A stretch of 64,000 nucleotides of DNA from Tessaracoccus sp. SD287 (GTDB taxonomy: Bacteria > Actinomycetota > Actinomycetes > Propionibacteriales > Propionibacteriaceae). Positions 35,941-44,406 of the stretch are shown one piece after another. The translations under genes and the position numbers were made by a program. The first letter of the stretch is position 1. Each line of letters starts with the position of its first letter. Location of the stretch: contig NZ_JADIJQ010000008.1 of the NCBI RefSeq assembly GCF_017355265.1, forward strand, positions 1 to 64,000, given 5' to 3'. The notes under the pieces were generated by a model. It was given only the letters and a program-made list of their open reading frames with translations. It made no database searches and was not told the origin of the DNA.

Positions 35941-36531
35941 TCAGGCCATGAAGAAGTCCCTCAACCCGTCCAGCATCATCTGCACCGCGATCATCACCAG
36001 CACCATGCCCATCAGCCGTTCGATCGCCACCAACGTCCTGTCCCCGACGAAGCGCTGCAACCAGCCGGCGCTCAACAACACCCCCGCCGAGATGGCCCAG
36101 GCCAGCACCAATGCCAACAGCCACCACGGCCACATGCCGGGCGCGCCGGAACTCACCACCAGGATTTCGGTGGCCAGCAGCGACGGCCCGGCCAGGTAGG
36201 GCACGGCCAGCGGCACGATGAACGGCTCCCCGCTGACGGGCTCGTGCAGGTTGCGCATCTCGGTCGGGAACACCATCCGGACCGCGATCAACAGCAGGAT
36301 GACTCCGCCTGCGACGGTCAGCGCCTCCTGCGAGACGTGCAACAGGTCCAGCAGGAACCGGCCGAGTCCCAGGAACACCAGCATGATGACCAACGCGATC
36401 AGCACTTCCCGCAGGATCACCCGTGCCCGGCGCTCCGGGGCGGTGTGGCGCAGCGCCGCCAGGAACAACGGCACGTTGCCCAAGGGGTCCATCACCAGCA
36501 GAAAGGTCAGCGCGGCAGAGGTCCAGGTCAC
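35941..36531 (-). CDS. MarC-family integral membrane protein
   Basis: A 196-aa membrane protein with six hydrophobic segments, starting TWTSAALTFLLVMDPLGNVPLFLAAL, the signature of the MarC/YhgN family (MDPLGNVP). A second motif, VPLAVPYLAGPSLLATEILV (res. ~105-125), repeats the pattern in the second half. The role is unclear; the family is not a proven antibiotic exporter. GTG 36531 lies 6 nt after TAGATT on this strand (36543-36538), a leaderless start. It is divergent from trhO. Confidence 0.88.
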   Translation of the reverse strand: MTWTSAALTFLLVMDPLGNVPLFLAALRHTAPERRARVILREVLIALVIMLVFLGLGRFLLDLLHVSQEALTVAGGVILLLIAVRMVFPTEMRNLHEPVSGEPFIVPLAVPYLAGPSLLATEILVVSSGAPGMWPWWLLALVLAWAISAGVLLSAGWLQRFVGDRTLVAIERLMGMVLVMIAVQMMLDGLRDFFMA

Positions 36532-36537
36532 GGGGCG

Positions 36538-36561
36538 AATCTAGCCACATCCGGGCATACT
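36538..36561. promoter_or_regulatory. Divergent pair of -10 boxes for marC-like and trhO genes
   Basis: TAGATT for the leftward gene (36543-36538) and CATACT for the rightward gene (36556-36561) each lie 6 nt from the start codon of a leaderless gene. The 36-nt gap between the two start codons leaves no room for untranslated leaders, so the two promoters overlap face to face. Confidence 0.6.
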
Positions 36562-36567
36562 CGCACT

Positions 36568-37455
36568 GTGCGCGTTCCCAAGATCCTGCTCTTCTACCAC
36601 TTCACCCCCCTGGCCGACCCGGAGGCGATCCGGCTGTGGCAGTGGGAACTGTGCCATTCGTTGAAGTTGCGGGGCCGCATCATCGTCAGCCGGCACGGCA
36701 TCAATGCCACCGTCGGCGGCTCGGTCGAGAACTGCAAGGCCTACCTCCGGAGGACACGTGCCCACCCCGGACTGCGCGCGCTGGAGGTGAAATGGTCGGC
36801 CGGCACCGCGTTGGACGCCGAGGGCTTCAGCACCGACTTCCCGAAGCTGCGGGTGCGCGTCCGCGAGGAGTTGGTCAGCTTCGGTGTCCCCCACGAACTG
36901 GTCGTGGACCAGACCGGCGTCGTCGGCGGTGGCACCCGGCTGAGTCCCCAGCAGGTCAACGACCTGGTCGCCGAGCGTCCCGAGGCCGTCTTCTTCGACG
37001 GTAGGAATGCCGTCGAAGCCGCCGTGGGCCGGTTCCGTGACGCGGTCGTGCCCGACACCTCGACCACGCACGACTTCGTGGCCGAACTCGACTCCGGCAA
37101 GTACGACCACCTGAAGGATCGGCCCGTGATCACCTACTGCACCGGCGGCATCCGGTGTGAGGTGCTGACGGTGCTGATGCGCAACCGCGGCTTCGCCGAC
37201 GTCTACCAGGTCGACGGCGGTGTGGTCAGCTACGGCGAGCAGTTCGGCAACCAGGGACTGTGGCAGGGCAGCCTGACCGTCTTCGACGGTCGCTCGGTCA
37301 TCGACCTCGGCCCCGACCCCGAGGTGATCGGCCGCTGCCACCGCTGCGCCGCACCGACCTCGCGCCTGCAGAACTGCTCCGACCTGGCCTGCCAGGAGCG
37401 TCTGGTCACCTGCGGGGGCTGCGCCGACGACCAGAATTGGTGCGCGGCGCACTAA
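36568..37455 (+). CDS. trhO: tRNA uridine(34) hydroxylase TrhO (rhodanese-like, UPF0176)
   Basis: A 295-aa protein: an N-terminal acylphosphatase-like domain (ILLFYHFTPLADPEAIR to ALEVKWS), a rhodanese domain with the active-site loop YCTGGIRCE (Cys191, Cys197), and a C-terminal zinc-ribbon-like region (CHRCAAPTSRLQNCSDLACQERLVTCGGCADDQNWCAAH with eight cysteines). The TrhO family makes 5-hydroxyuridine at tRNA position 34. GTG 36568 lies 6 nt after CATACT. The stop TAA forms part of the -10 TAACCT of the next gene. Confidence 0.9.
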   Translation: MRVPKILLFYHFTPLADPEAIRLWQWELCHSLKLRGRIIVSRHGINATVGGSVENCKAYLRRTRAHPGLRALEVKWSAGTALDAEGFSTDFPKLRVRVREELVSFGVPHELVVDQTGVVGGGTRLSPQQVNDLVAERPEAVFFDGRNAVEAAVGRFRDAVVPDTSTTHDFVAELDSGKYDHLKDRPVITYCTGGIRCEVLTVLMRNRGFADVYQVDGGVVSYGEQFGNQGLWQGSLTVFDGRSVIDLGPDPEVIGRCHRCAAPTSRLQNCSDLACQERLVTCGGCADDQNWCAAH

Positions 37456-37465
37456 CCTTCGTGTC

Positions 37466-38641
37466 ATGGACCAGCCCGAGACCTCCCGCCTCACCCGAGC
37501 CCTGCGCCACGGCATCGGCCAGGACACCCAGTACCGTGCGGTGGTGCCGGCCTGGTACGCGTCGACGAACTACACCTTCCCGACCATCGCCGAGGAACCC
37601 GACTACGCCTACAGCCGGTCGGGCAACCCGACCCGGGACCTGTTCGGCGAGGCCCTGGCGATCCTCGAGGGTGGCGCCGGGACGGTCATCACCTCCTCGG
37701 GCATGTCGGCGGCGACCCTGGCGCTGCTGGCGTGCGTGCCCGTCGGTGGACGCGTCGTCGCCGCCCACGACCTGTACGGCGGCACCTGGCGGCTGCTGAG
37801 TCGTTTCGCCAACGACGCCAGGCTGCAGGTCGACTGGGTCGACCTGACCGACCTCGACTCCGCCCGGGCAGCATTGGACTCCCCCGCCGACCTGGTCTGG
37901 ATCGAGACCCCGTCCAACCCCTTGCTGCGGATCACCGACATCGCGGCGGTCGCCGACCTGGGCCATGCGGCCGGGGCCGTGGTGCTGGCCGACAACACGT
38001 TCTGCTCCCCGGCGCTGCAGCAGCCCCTGTCCCTGGGGGTCGACGTCGTGCTGCACTCCACCACCAAGTTCATCAACGGCCATTCCGACGTGGTCGGGGG
38101 TGCGCTGGTCAGCGCCACCCGGGCGCAGCACGACGACCTGGACTGGTGGGCCAACACCACCGGGGTGTCCGGGTCGAGCTTCGACGCCTGGCTGCAGTTG
38201 CGCGGCCTGCGCACCCTGGACGCGCGGGTCCGCGTCCACGACCAGAACGCCCGGGCGGTCGTCGACCTGCTGGTCGGTCATCCGGCCGTCGCCAAGGTCC
38301 ACTACCCCGGCCTGAGCGACCACCCAGGCCACGCCCTGGCAGCGTCCCAGCAGTCGGGCTTCGGATCGCTGATCAGCTTCGAACTGGCGGGTGGGCGTCC
38401 GGCGGCCGACGCGCTGGTGGCGAGCCTGCGCACCTTCTGCCTGGCCGAGTCCCTCGGTGGGGTCGAGTCGCTGGTGGTCCATCCGGGAGCGATGACCCAC
38501 GCGGCCATGAGCGACGAGGCTCAGGGCATGGCCGGTATCACGGAGGGACTCCTTCGGCTCTCGGTCGGCATTGAGCAGGCCCCGGACCTGGTCGCCGACC
38601 TCACCGTCGCCCTGGATCGGGCCCAACGCGCCACCCGCTGA
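37466..38641 (+). CDS. Trans-sulfuration-type PLP enzyme (cystathionine gamma-synthase/lyase family)
   Basis: A 391-aa Cys/Met metabolism PLP enzyme: DYAYSRSGNPTRDLFGEALA near res. 50, SSGMSAATLALLA, IETPSNPLLRITDI (~150) and VLHSTTKFINGHSDVVGG (~200), where the lysine holds PLP. Family members make or break cystathionine or do direct sulfhydrylation; motifs alone do not separate MetB from MetZ or MetC. Proximity to metQNI and cysS suggests methionine/cysteine synthesis. ATG 37466 is 7 nt after TAACCT (37453-37458), which overlaps the trhO stop codon. Confidence 0.85.
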   Translation: MDQPETSRLTRALRHGIGQDTQYRAVVPAWYASTNYTFPTIAEEPDYAYSRSGNPTRDLFGEALAILEGGAGTVITSSGMSAATLALLACVPVGGRVVAAHDLYGGTWRLLSRFANDARLQVDWVDLTDLDSARAALDSPADLVWIETPSNPLLRITDIAAVADLGHAAGAVVLADNTFCSPALQQPLSLGVDVVLHSTTKFINGHSDVVGGALVSATRAQHDDLDWWANTTGVSGSSFDAWLQLRGLRTLDARVRVHDQNARAVVDLLVGHPAVAKVHYPGLSDHPGHALAASQQSGFGSLISFELAGGRPAADALVASLRTFCLAESLGGVESLVVHPGAMTHAAMSDEAQGMAGITEGLLRLSVGIEQAPDLVADLTVALDRAQRATR

Positions 38642-38667
38642 CGGTCCCGGGCTGGCAGACTGGGCCC

Positions 38668-40056
38668 GTGCCCCGTTTTCTGTCCGCCCAACCCGACTCG
38701 CGACTGCTCGCGCTGCCGTGGAGCACCCCGCTCGAGGAGTGGCCGACCGACCTGCTCGTCGCGCTGCCCCGCGGCATCTCGCGTCACGTCGTCCGGTTCA
38801 TTCGGGTCGGCGACGACGTCTACGCCGCCAAGGAGGTCATCGAGCACCTCGCCATCCACGAGTACCGACTGCTGCACGACCTGCGCAGGATCGGTGCCCA
38901 CGGCGTGGAGGCGCTGGCGGTGGTCAGCGGACGCACCACCCGCACCGGTGAGCAACTGGACCCGATCCTGGTCACCAAGCATCTGTCGTTCTCACTGCCG
39001 TACCGCTCACTGTTCCACTCCGGCGTGCGCCAGGACACCGTGATGCGCCTGCTCGACGCCCTGGTCGTGCTGCTGGCGCAGTTGCACCTGCTCGGCTTCC
39101 TGTGGGGCGACGTGTCACTGTCCAATGTCCTGTTCCGTCGCGACGCCGAGTCCTTCGCCGCTCACCTGGTCGACGCCGAGACTGGGGAACTGCACGAGAA
39201 ACTGACCAACGGGCAGCGTCTGCACGACCTGACCATTGCCCGCACCAACCTGTTCGGGGAGTTCCTCGACCTGGAGGCAGGCGGCCTGCTCGACGCGTCC
39301 CTTGACCCGCTGGTGCTGGTCGACATCATCGAGAACCGCTACCAGGAGCTGTGGACCGAGCTCACCGGCGTGGAGGAGTTCGCGGGGTCGGAGTTGCACC
39401 GCATCGAACGACGCGTCCGCCGCCTGAACGCGCTCGGATTCGACGTGGCCGAACTGGACATCTCGACCTCGGCGTCGGGTGACCGGGTGCGCCTGCAGCC
39501 CAAGGTGGTCGACCCCGGCCACCACTCCCGACGCCTGCTGCGCCTGACCGGCCTGGACGCCGAGGAGAACCAGGCCCGACGGATGCTGAACGACCTGGAC
39601 ACCTTCCGCGCCCGCTCAGGTCTGGGCCACGTGGACGAGGCGGTGGTGGCCCACCGCTGGATGACCCAGTGCTACGAGCCCATCATCGCGGCCATCCCCG
39701 CCGACCTGCGCGGCAAGCGCGAGAACGCCCAGTTCTTCCACGAGGTGCTCGACCACCGGTGGTACCAGTCCCAGGAGTTCAACCGCGAGGTGCCGCTGGC
39801 CGAGGCCGCCCACAGCTACGTCCACGAGTACCTGGCAGAACTGCCTGACGAGGCCATCTCGTCGGAGTCGATGCTCCAGATCACCCAGAGCGGCAACACC
39901 CCGAACAACCCGTACGACCCGTCCAAGGGCTTCGCCGAACCAACCGACGAGATCCCCATCTTCGATCCGTGGGAGCAGGCGGCCGACGAGATCGACCCGT
40001 CGAACGCCAACGTGCTGGACATCGCCGCGTTGCGGGCCAAGGCTCGCGGCGGGTAG
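38668..40056 (+). CDS. DUF4032 protein with kinase-like fold
   Basis: A 462-aa protein of the DUF4032 family. The middle part resembles an antibiotic/lipopolysaccharide kinase fold: FLWGDVSLSNVLFRR (res. ~147-161) is a catalytic-loop-like WGDxSxxN, and HLVDAETGEL (~170) is a metal-loop-like segment. The lysine of EVYAAKEV (about res. 55) could serve as the beta-3 lysine. The rest is a helical C-terminal domain that ends in an acidic, Asn/Pro-rich tail. The substrate is unknown. GTG 38668 is 6 nt after CAGACT (38656-38661). Confidence 0.8.
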   Translation: MPRFLSAQPDSRLLALPWSTPLEEWPTDLLVALPRGISRHVVRFIRVGDDVYAAKEVIEHLAIHEYRLLHDLRRIGAHGVEALAVVSGRTTRTGEQLDPILVTKHLSFSLPYRSLFHSGVRQDTVMRLLDALVVLLAQLHLLGFLWGDVSLSNVLFRRDAESFAAHLVDAETGELHEKLTNGQRLHDLTIARTNLFGEFLDLEAGGLLDASLDPLVLVDIIENRYQELWTELTGVEEFAGSELHRIERRVRRLNALGFDVAELDISTSASGDRVRLQPKVVDPGHHSRRLLRLTGLDAEENQARRMLNDLDTFRARSGLGHVDEAVVAHRWMTQCYEPIIAAIPADLRGKRENAQFFHEVLDHRWYQSQEFNREVPLAEAAHSYVHEYLAELPDEAISSESMLQITQSGNTPNNPYDPSKGFAEPTDEIPIFDPWEQAADEIDPSNANVLDIAALRAKARGG

Positions 40057-40103
40057 CCATATGACGGGACGCGCTGTGGGGAATTGTTTGGCCAGCGGCA
40101 CAC

Positions 40104-40208
40104 TTGACACCATGGGGTGATGGATCGCTTGTCGTGATCCCTGCCGCACCCGCGGCCACCCTGCCACCACGGCACGCCGCTCTTCGCGGCGTCGGGGCTT
40201 GTTGCCCC
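40104..40208 (+). other. Structured leader of metQNI
   Basis: Between TTGACA (40104-40109) and the metQ ribosome site lie three hairpins: GGATC/GATCC (40122-40140), ACGCCGC/GCGGCGT with a TCTTC loop (40174-40192), and GGGGC/GCCCC with a TTGTT loop (40194-40208). The last lies just before the AAAGGA site and could mask it or end transcription early. I do not recognise the core of a SAM-I, SAM-II or SAM-IV riboswitch, so control by a ligand is only a possibility. Confidence 0.4.
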
Positions 40209-40227
40209 ACAGTTGAAAGGAACACTC

Positions 40228-41112
40228 ATGTTCAAGCGTTGGGCCACCCCGCTGGCTGCCCTCACCACCGCTGTTGCCCTGCTGCTGACCGGCTGCGGCT
40301 CCGGCGCCGACCAGGGCGTCGGCGACGGCCAGGACGCGCCGATCTCGATCGGCGTGGTCGGAGCCTCCGAGGAGCAGTGGACGATCTACAAGCAGAAGGC
40401 TGAAGCAGCCGGCATCAAGGTCGACATCAAGGACTTCACCGACTACACCACCCCGAACCCGGCCGTGACCGACGGTTCGCTCGACTCCAACCAGTTCCAG
40501 CACATCCTGTACCTGGCCGGTTACAACAAGGACAACAACGCCGACCTGGTGCCGATCGCCTCGACAGCGATCTACCCGCTGGCGTTGTACTCGAAGAAGC
40601 ACACCTCGTTGGATGCCATCCCCCAGGGCGGGCAGATCGCCGTCCCGAACGACGAGACCAACAAGTCCCGCGCCCTGCACGTGCTGGCCGAGGCCGGCCT
40701 GCTGAAGCTCAAGGACGGCACCGGTGTCGTGGCCGGCGAGGAGGACATCGACCAGGCCGGCTCCAAGGTGACCGTCTCGCCCATGGACGCCCAGCAGACG
40801 GTGACCGCACTGTCCTCCATCGACGGGGCCGTGGTCAACAATGACTTCGTCAACGACGCGGGCCTCGACCCGAACAGCGCCCTGTTCAGCGACGACGCCT
40901 CGTCCAAGGCTGCCGAGCCCTACATCAATGTCTTCGTCGTCCGCAAGGCCGACGCTGACAACGAGCAGTTGAAGAAGCTCGCGGCCATCTTCCAGGACAA
41001 GGACTTCCAGGCTGCACTGCAGAAGAGCTCCAAGGACTCTGCCGTGCTGGTCAACAAGTCCCCCGAGGAACTGCAGAAGATCCTGACCGACGTCACCGAA
41101 TCGCTGAAGTGA
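40228..41112 (+). CDS. metQ: Methionine-binding lipoprotein MetQ
   Basis: A 294-aa NlpA/MetQ-family lipoprotein. The signal peptide ends in lipobox LLTGC (Cys ~24). The mature part carries the family core ISIGVVGASEEQWTIYKQKAE, YTTPNPAVTDGSLDSNQFQH (with the Asp/Asn of the methionine site) and the IAVPNDETNKSRALHVLAEAGLLKLK block. It delivers methionine to the MetNI transporter. ATG 40228 follows GAAAGGA. It is the first gene of metQ-metN-metI, 25 nt upstream of metN. Confidence 0.93.
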   Translation: MFKRWATPLAALTTAVALLLTGCGSGADQGVGDGQDAPISIGVVGASEEQWTIYKQKAEAAGIKVDIKDFTDYTTPNPAVTDGSLDSNQFQHILYLAGYNKDNNADLVPIASTAIYPLALYSKKHTSLDAIPQGGQIAVPNDETNKSRALHVLAEAGLLKLKDGTGVVAGEEDIDQAGSKVTVSPMDAQQTVTALSSIDGAVVNNDFVNDAGLDPNSALFSDDASSKAAEPYINVFVVRKADADNEQLKKLAAIFQDKDFQAALQKSSKDSAVLVNKSPEELQKILTDVTESLK

Positions 41113-41137
41113 CCACGGTGCCCACCGGACGACACCG

Positions 41138-42229
41138 ATGAGTGAACCCATCATCACGCTGGACGGCGTGCACAAGCGCTTCGACGCCTCGTCGGGCACC
41201 GTGCACGCCGTCAACGGCGTCTCCCTGGACATCTACCCGGGCGAGATCTATGGCGTCATCGGATTCTCCGGTGCCGGCAAGTCGACCCTGGTGCGGCTGA
41301 TCAACGGGCTCGAACCCACCACCTCGGGACGGCTGCTGGTGGCCGGGCACGAAGTCTCGGCCATGACCGAGAAGCAGTTGCTGCCGGTGCGTCACCACAT
41401 CGGCATGATCTTCCAGCAGTTCAACCTGTTCGCCTCGAAGACGGTCAGCGAGAACATTGCCTACCCGCTCCAGATCGTGAACTCCGAGACCAAGCAGTGG
41501 GGCAAGGCCGAGCGGGACGCGCGGGTGGCCGAACTGCTCGACTTCGTGGGGCTGTCCGACAAGGCCCGCGCCTACCCCCACCAGTTGTCCGGCGGCCAGA
41601 AGCAGCGCGTCGGGATCGCCCGCGCCCTGGCCTCCAACCCCAAGATCCTGCTCGCCGACGAATGCACGTCGGCGCTTGACCCGCAGACCACCGACGAGGT
41701 GCTGGCGTTGCTACGCAAGGCCAACCAGGAACTGGGCATCACCATCGTCATCATCACCCACGAGATGGACGTGGTCCGCAACCTGTGCCACCGGGTCGCG
41801 GTGATGGAACAGGGGCAGGTGATCGAGTCCGGTGAGGTCTACGACATCTTCAGCAACCCGGCCCACCCGACCACCCGGCGTTTCGTGAACACCTCCCTGA
41901 AGGACCGTCCGAGCGAGGCGACGCTGGCCCGTTTGGCCCAGCACTACCCGGGACGGATGATCACCGTCACCATTCGGGACAAGGACACCGGCGGTCGCAC
42001 CGTGGTCAAGACCCTGGACGAGGTCAACGTGCGCGCCGACCTGGTCTACGGCTCCATCGTCGAGATCAGCGACCGTCCCTACGGCTCGCTCACCTTCGCC
42101 CTCAGCGGCGACGAGGAGCACATCGACCATGCCCTGGGCCTGCTGCGCGACTTCACTGACGTCGACGAGTACGACGTGGCGCACCTGCGCGCCGACGCCG
42201 TCGAACCCGCAGCAGGGGGGCCGCGATGA
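41138..42229 (+). CDS. metN: Methionine ABC transporter ATP-binding protein MetN
   Basis: A 363-aa ATPase: Walker A GFSGAGKSTL (res. ~43-52), Q-loop MIFQQFNLFASKTV, signature LSGGQKQRVGIARA, Walker B ILLADECTSALDPQ, H-loop IITHEMDVVRNLC. The last ~75 residues (~285-360) form the NIL domain, which binds methionine and inhibits the transporter when the cell is replete. The end overlaps metI by 4 nt (ATGA). The three genes form a compact operon. Confidence 0.95.
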   Translation: MSEPIITLDGVHKRFDASSGTVHAVNGVSLDIYPGEIYGVIGFSGAGKSTLVRLINGLEPTTSGRLLVAGHEVSAMTEKQLLPVRHHIGMIFQQFNLFASKTVSENIAYPLQIVNSETKQWGKAERDARVAELLDFVGLSDKARAYPHQLSGGQKQRVGIARALASNPKILLADECTSALDPQTTDEVLALLRKANQELGITIVIITHEMDVVRNLCHRVAVMEQGQVIESGEVYDIFSNPAHPTTRRFVNTSLKDRPSEATLARLAQHYPGRMITVTIRDKDTGGRTVVKTLDEVNVRADLVYGSIVEISDRPYGSLTFALSGDEEHIDHALGLLRDFTDVDEYDVAHLRADAVEPAAGGPR

Positions 42230-42888
42230 AGTTCGACTTCTCCGTGAACGGCGACGTCTTCGTCGAGGCCATCTTCACCACGCTCTACCTGGTCTCGGCG
42301 GCGCTGCTCGTCGGCGGCCTGGTGGGGTTGACCCTGGGCCTGCTGCTGACCCTGACCCGCCGCGGCGGGCTGCTGGCCAACGGCCCGGTCTTCAACGTGC
42401 TGAACGTGATCATCAACTTCTTCCGACCCATCCCGTTCATCATCTTCGTGGCCGCCATGGGTCCGCTGACCCTGGCCGTCGTCGGCACCAGCATCGGCAC
42501 CAATGCCTTCCTGTTCCCGATGATCATCATGGTCTCGATGGGCACCTCACGCATCGTGGAACAGTCGCTGGTGGCCATCGACCCCGGCGTCATCGAGGCG
42601 GCCCGGTCGATGGGTGCCTCGACCTGGCGGATCATCCGCACCGTGCTGATCCCCGAGGCGCAGGCACCGCTGATCCTGGGCTACACCTACCTGTTCGTCG
42701 CCGTCGTCGACATGTCGGCGCTGGCGGGCATCGTCGCCGGTGGCGGACTGGGTGCCTTCGCCCTGTCCTACGGCTACCAACGCTTCGACTGGGCCATCAC
42801 CTGGATCACCGTGCTGGTGATCGTCGCCTTCGTCCAGGTCATCCAGTTCCTGGGCAACTGGTTGGCCCGCAAGTCGCAGCACCGCTGA
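42226..42888 (+). CDS. metI: Methionine ABC transporter permease MetI
   Basis: A 220-aa permease with five TM helices and the EAA-type loop IEAARSMGASTWRIIRTVLIPEA (res. ~120-142) that docks to MetN. FFRPIPFIIFVAAMGPLT near res. 65 is typical for MetI. The ATG overlaps the stop of metN. Confidence 0.95.
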   Translation: MKFDFSVNGDVFVEAIFTTLYLVSAALLVGGLVGLTLGLLLTLTRRGGLLANGPVFNVLNVIINFFRPIPFIIFVAAMGPLTLAVVGTSIGTNAFLFPMIIMVSMGTSRIVEQSLVAIDPGVIEAARSMGASTWRIIRTVLIPEAQAPLILGYTYLFVAVVDMSALAGIVAGGGLGAFALSYGYQRFDWAITWITVLVIVAFVQVIQFLGNWLARKSQHR

Positions 42889-42924
42889 CCTGTTCCCGGG
42901 GACCACCCCTGCGCCCCACCCGCG

Positions 42925-42944
42925 GGGACGACCCCGGTCGTCCC
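42925..42944 (+). terminator. Hairpin between metI and cysS
   Basis: GGGACGAC and GTCGTCCC pair over 8 bp with a CCCG loop, 36 nt past the metI stop. It lies just before the TAGACT box of cysS, so it may mark the end of the met operon. No T-run is present. Confidence 0.5.
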
Positions 42945-42962
42945 ACCCCCTAGACTGTGCGG

Positions 42963-44405
42963 GTGAGCTTCCGCCTGTACGACTCGGCCACCAGCCAGGT
43001 CCACGACTTCCGACCCCTCGTCGAGGGACGGGTCTCGATCTACCACTGTGGTCTGACCGTGCAGTCCTCACCCCACCTGGGCCACATCCGCAAGGAGGTG
43101 GTCTTCGACGTGCTGCGTCGCTGGCTCACCCACTCGGGCTACCAGGTCAGCGTCGTCGCCAACGTCACCGACATCGACGACAAGATCCTGGCGAAGTCGG
43201 CCGAGCGCGACGTCGAGTGGTTCGCCCACGCCTACGAGTTCGAGCGCGAACTGCACGTCGCCTACGCGGCGCTGGGCTGCCTGCCGCCCACCTACGAGCC
43301 CCGCGCCACCGGCCACATCCCCGAGATGGTCGAACTGATCCAGACCCTGGTCGAGCGCGGCCACGCCTACCCCGCCGCCGACCAGTCCGGTGACGTCTAC
43401 TTCGACGTGCGCTCCTGGCCCGAGTACGGCGCCCTGTCCCACCAGCGGATCCAGGACATGGAGGCCGCCGCCGACGCCGACCCGCGCGGCAAGCGTGACC
43501 CCCGCGACTTCGCGCTGTGGAAGGGCCACAAGGACGGCGAGCCGTACTCGGCGTCGTGGCCCAGCCCCTGGGGACGCGGTCGTCCGGGGTGGCACATCGA
43601 GTGCTCCGCCATGGCCGGCAAGTACCTCGGCGACTCCTTTGACATCCACGGCGGCGGCATCGACCTGCGCTTCCCGCACCACGAGAACGAGCTGGCGCAG
43701 TCACGGGCCGCCGGCCGAGGGTTCGCCACGTACTGGATGCACAACGCCTGGGTGACCATGTCGGGCGAGAAGATGAGCAAGTCACTGGGCAACACCGCCC
43801 AGGTCACCGAGGTCACCCGGACCCACGACCCGCGCGCCGTCCGCTACTTCCTGCTGGCCCCGCACTACCGCTCGACCATCGAGTTCTCGCCGACCGAGGA
43901 GGCCACCCGCGGTTCGCTGGACGAGGCCACCAAGGCCATCGAACGCATCGACACGTTCATGACTCGCGCAGGCGAACTGGTCGGTGAACCGGCACCCGAC
44001 GCGATGCCGTCGCAGCACTGGGACGACTTCGCGCGGTCCATGGACGACGACCTCGGCACCCCGGGCGCCGTGGCGGCCCTGTTCGCCGCCGTCAAGGACG
44101 GCAACACCGCACTCACCGGCGCGGACGCCGGGCAGGTGGCGTCGGTGCTGGCCGGGGTCGACCAGATGATGCGGGTGCTGGGCCTGCACCGCGGACTGCC
44201 CGAGTGGGCGCACCTGGCCTCCTCCGGCGACGCTGCCCTGGAACCGGTCGTCGACGGCCTCGTCAAGGCCATGCTCGACCAGCGCGGCGAGGCCCGCGCA
44301 CGCAAGGACTATGCAGCCGCAGACGCCATCCGGGACACCCTGGGCGGGCTTGGGCTGAAGATCACGGACACCCCGCAGGGTGCCCGCTGGACACTGGAGA
44401 ACTGA
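42963..44405 (+). CDS. cysS: Cysteinyl-tRNA synthetase
   Basis: A 480-aa class I synthetase: [23 protein letters not shown] (res. ~24-45, Zn cysteine and HIGH-type HLGH), [25 protein letters not shown] and [16 protein letters not shown] (Zn site residues, ~210-245), and KMSKSLGN (~270). GTG 42963 lies 6 nt after TAGACT (42951-42956); GTG 42957 abuts the box and is rejected. It attaches cysteine to tRNA-Cys. The next gene starts 1 nt after its stop. Confidence 0.96.
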   Translation: MSFRLYDSATSQVHDFRPLVEGRVSIYHCGLTVQSSPHLGHIRKEVVFDVLRRWLTHSGYQVSVVANVTDIDDKILAKSAERDVEWFAHAYEFERELHVAYAALGCLPPTYEPRATGHIPEMVELIQTLVERGHAYPAADQSGDVYFDVRSWPEYGALSHQRIQDMEAAADADPRGKRDPRDFALWKGHKDGEPYSASWPSPWGRGRPGWHIECSAMAGKYLGDSFDIHGGGIDLRFPHHENELAQSRAAGRGFATYWMHNAWVTMSGEKMSKSLGNTAQVTEVTRTHDPRAVRYFLLAPHYRSTIEFSPTEEATRGSLDEATKAIERIDTFMTRAGELVGEPAPDAMPSQHWDDFARSMDDDLGTPGAVAALFAAVKDGNTALTGADAGQVASVLAGVDQMMRVLGLHRGLPEWAHLASSGDAALEPVVDGLVKAMLDQRGEARARKDYAAADAIRDTLGGLGLKITDTPQGARWTLEN

Positions 44406-44406
44406 C

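Noticed and set aside
40057-40227. SAM-I/SAM-IV riboswitch upstream of metQ
   Set aside because: The region is structured but I could not find the conserved core of a known SAM riboswitch, so it is listed only as a structured leader.
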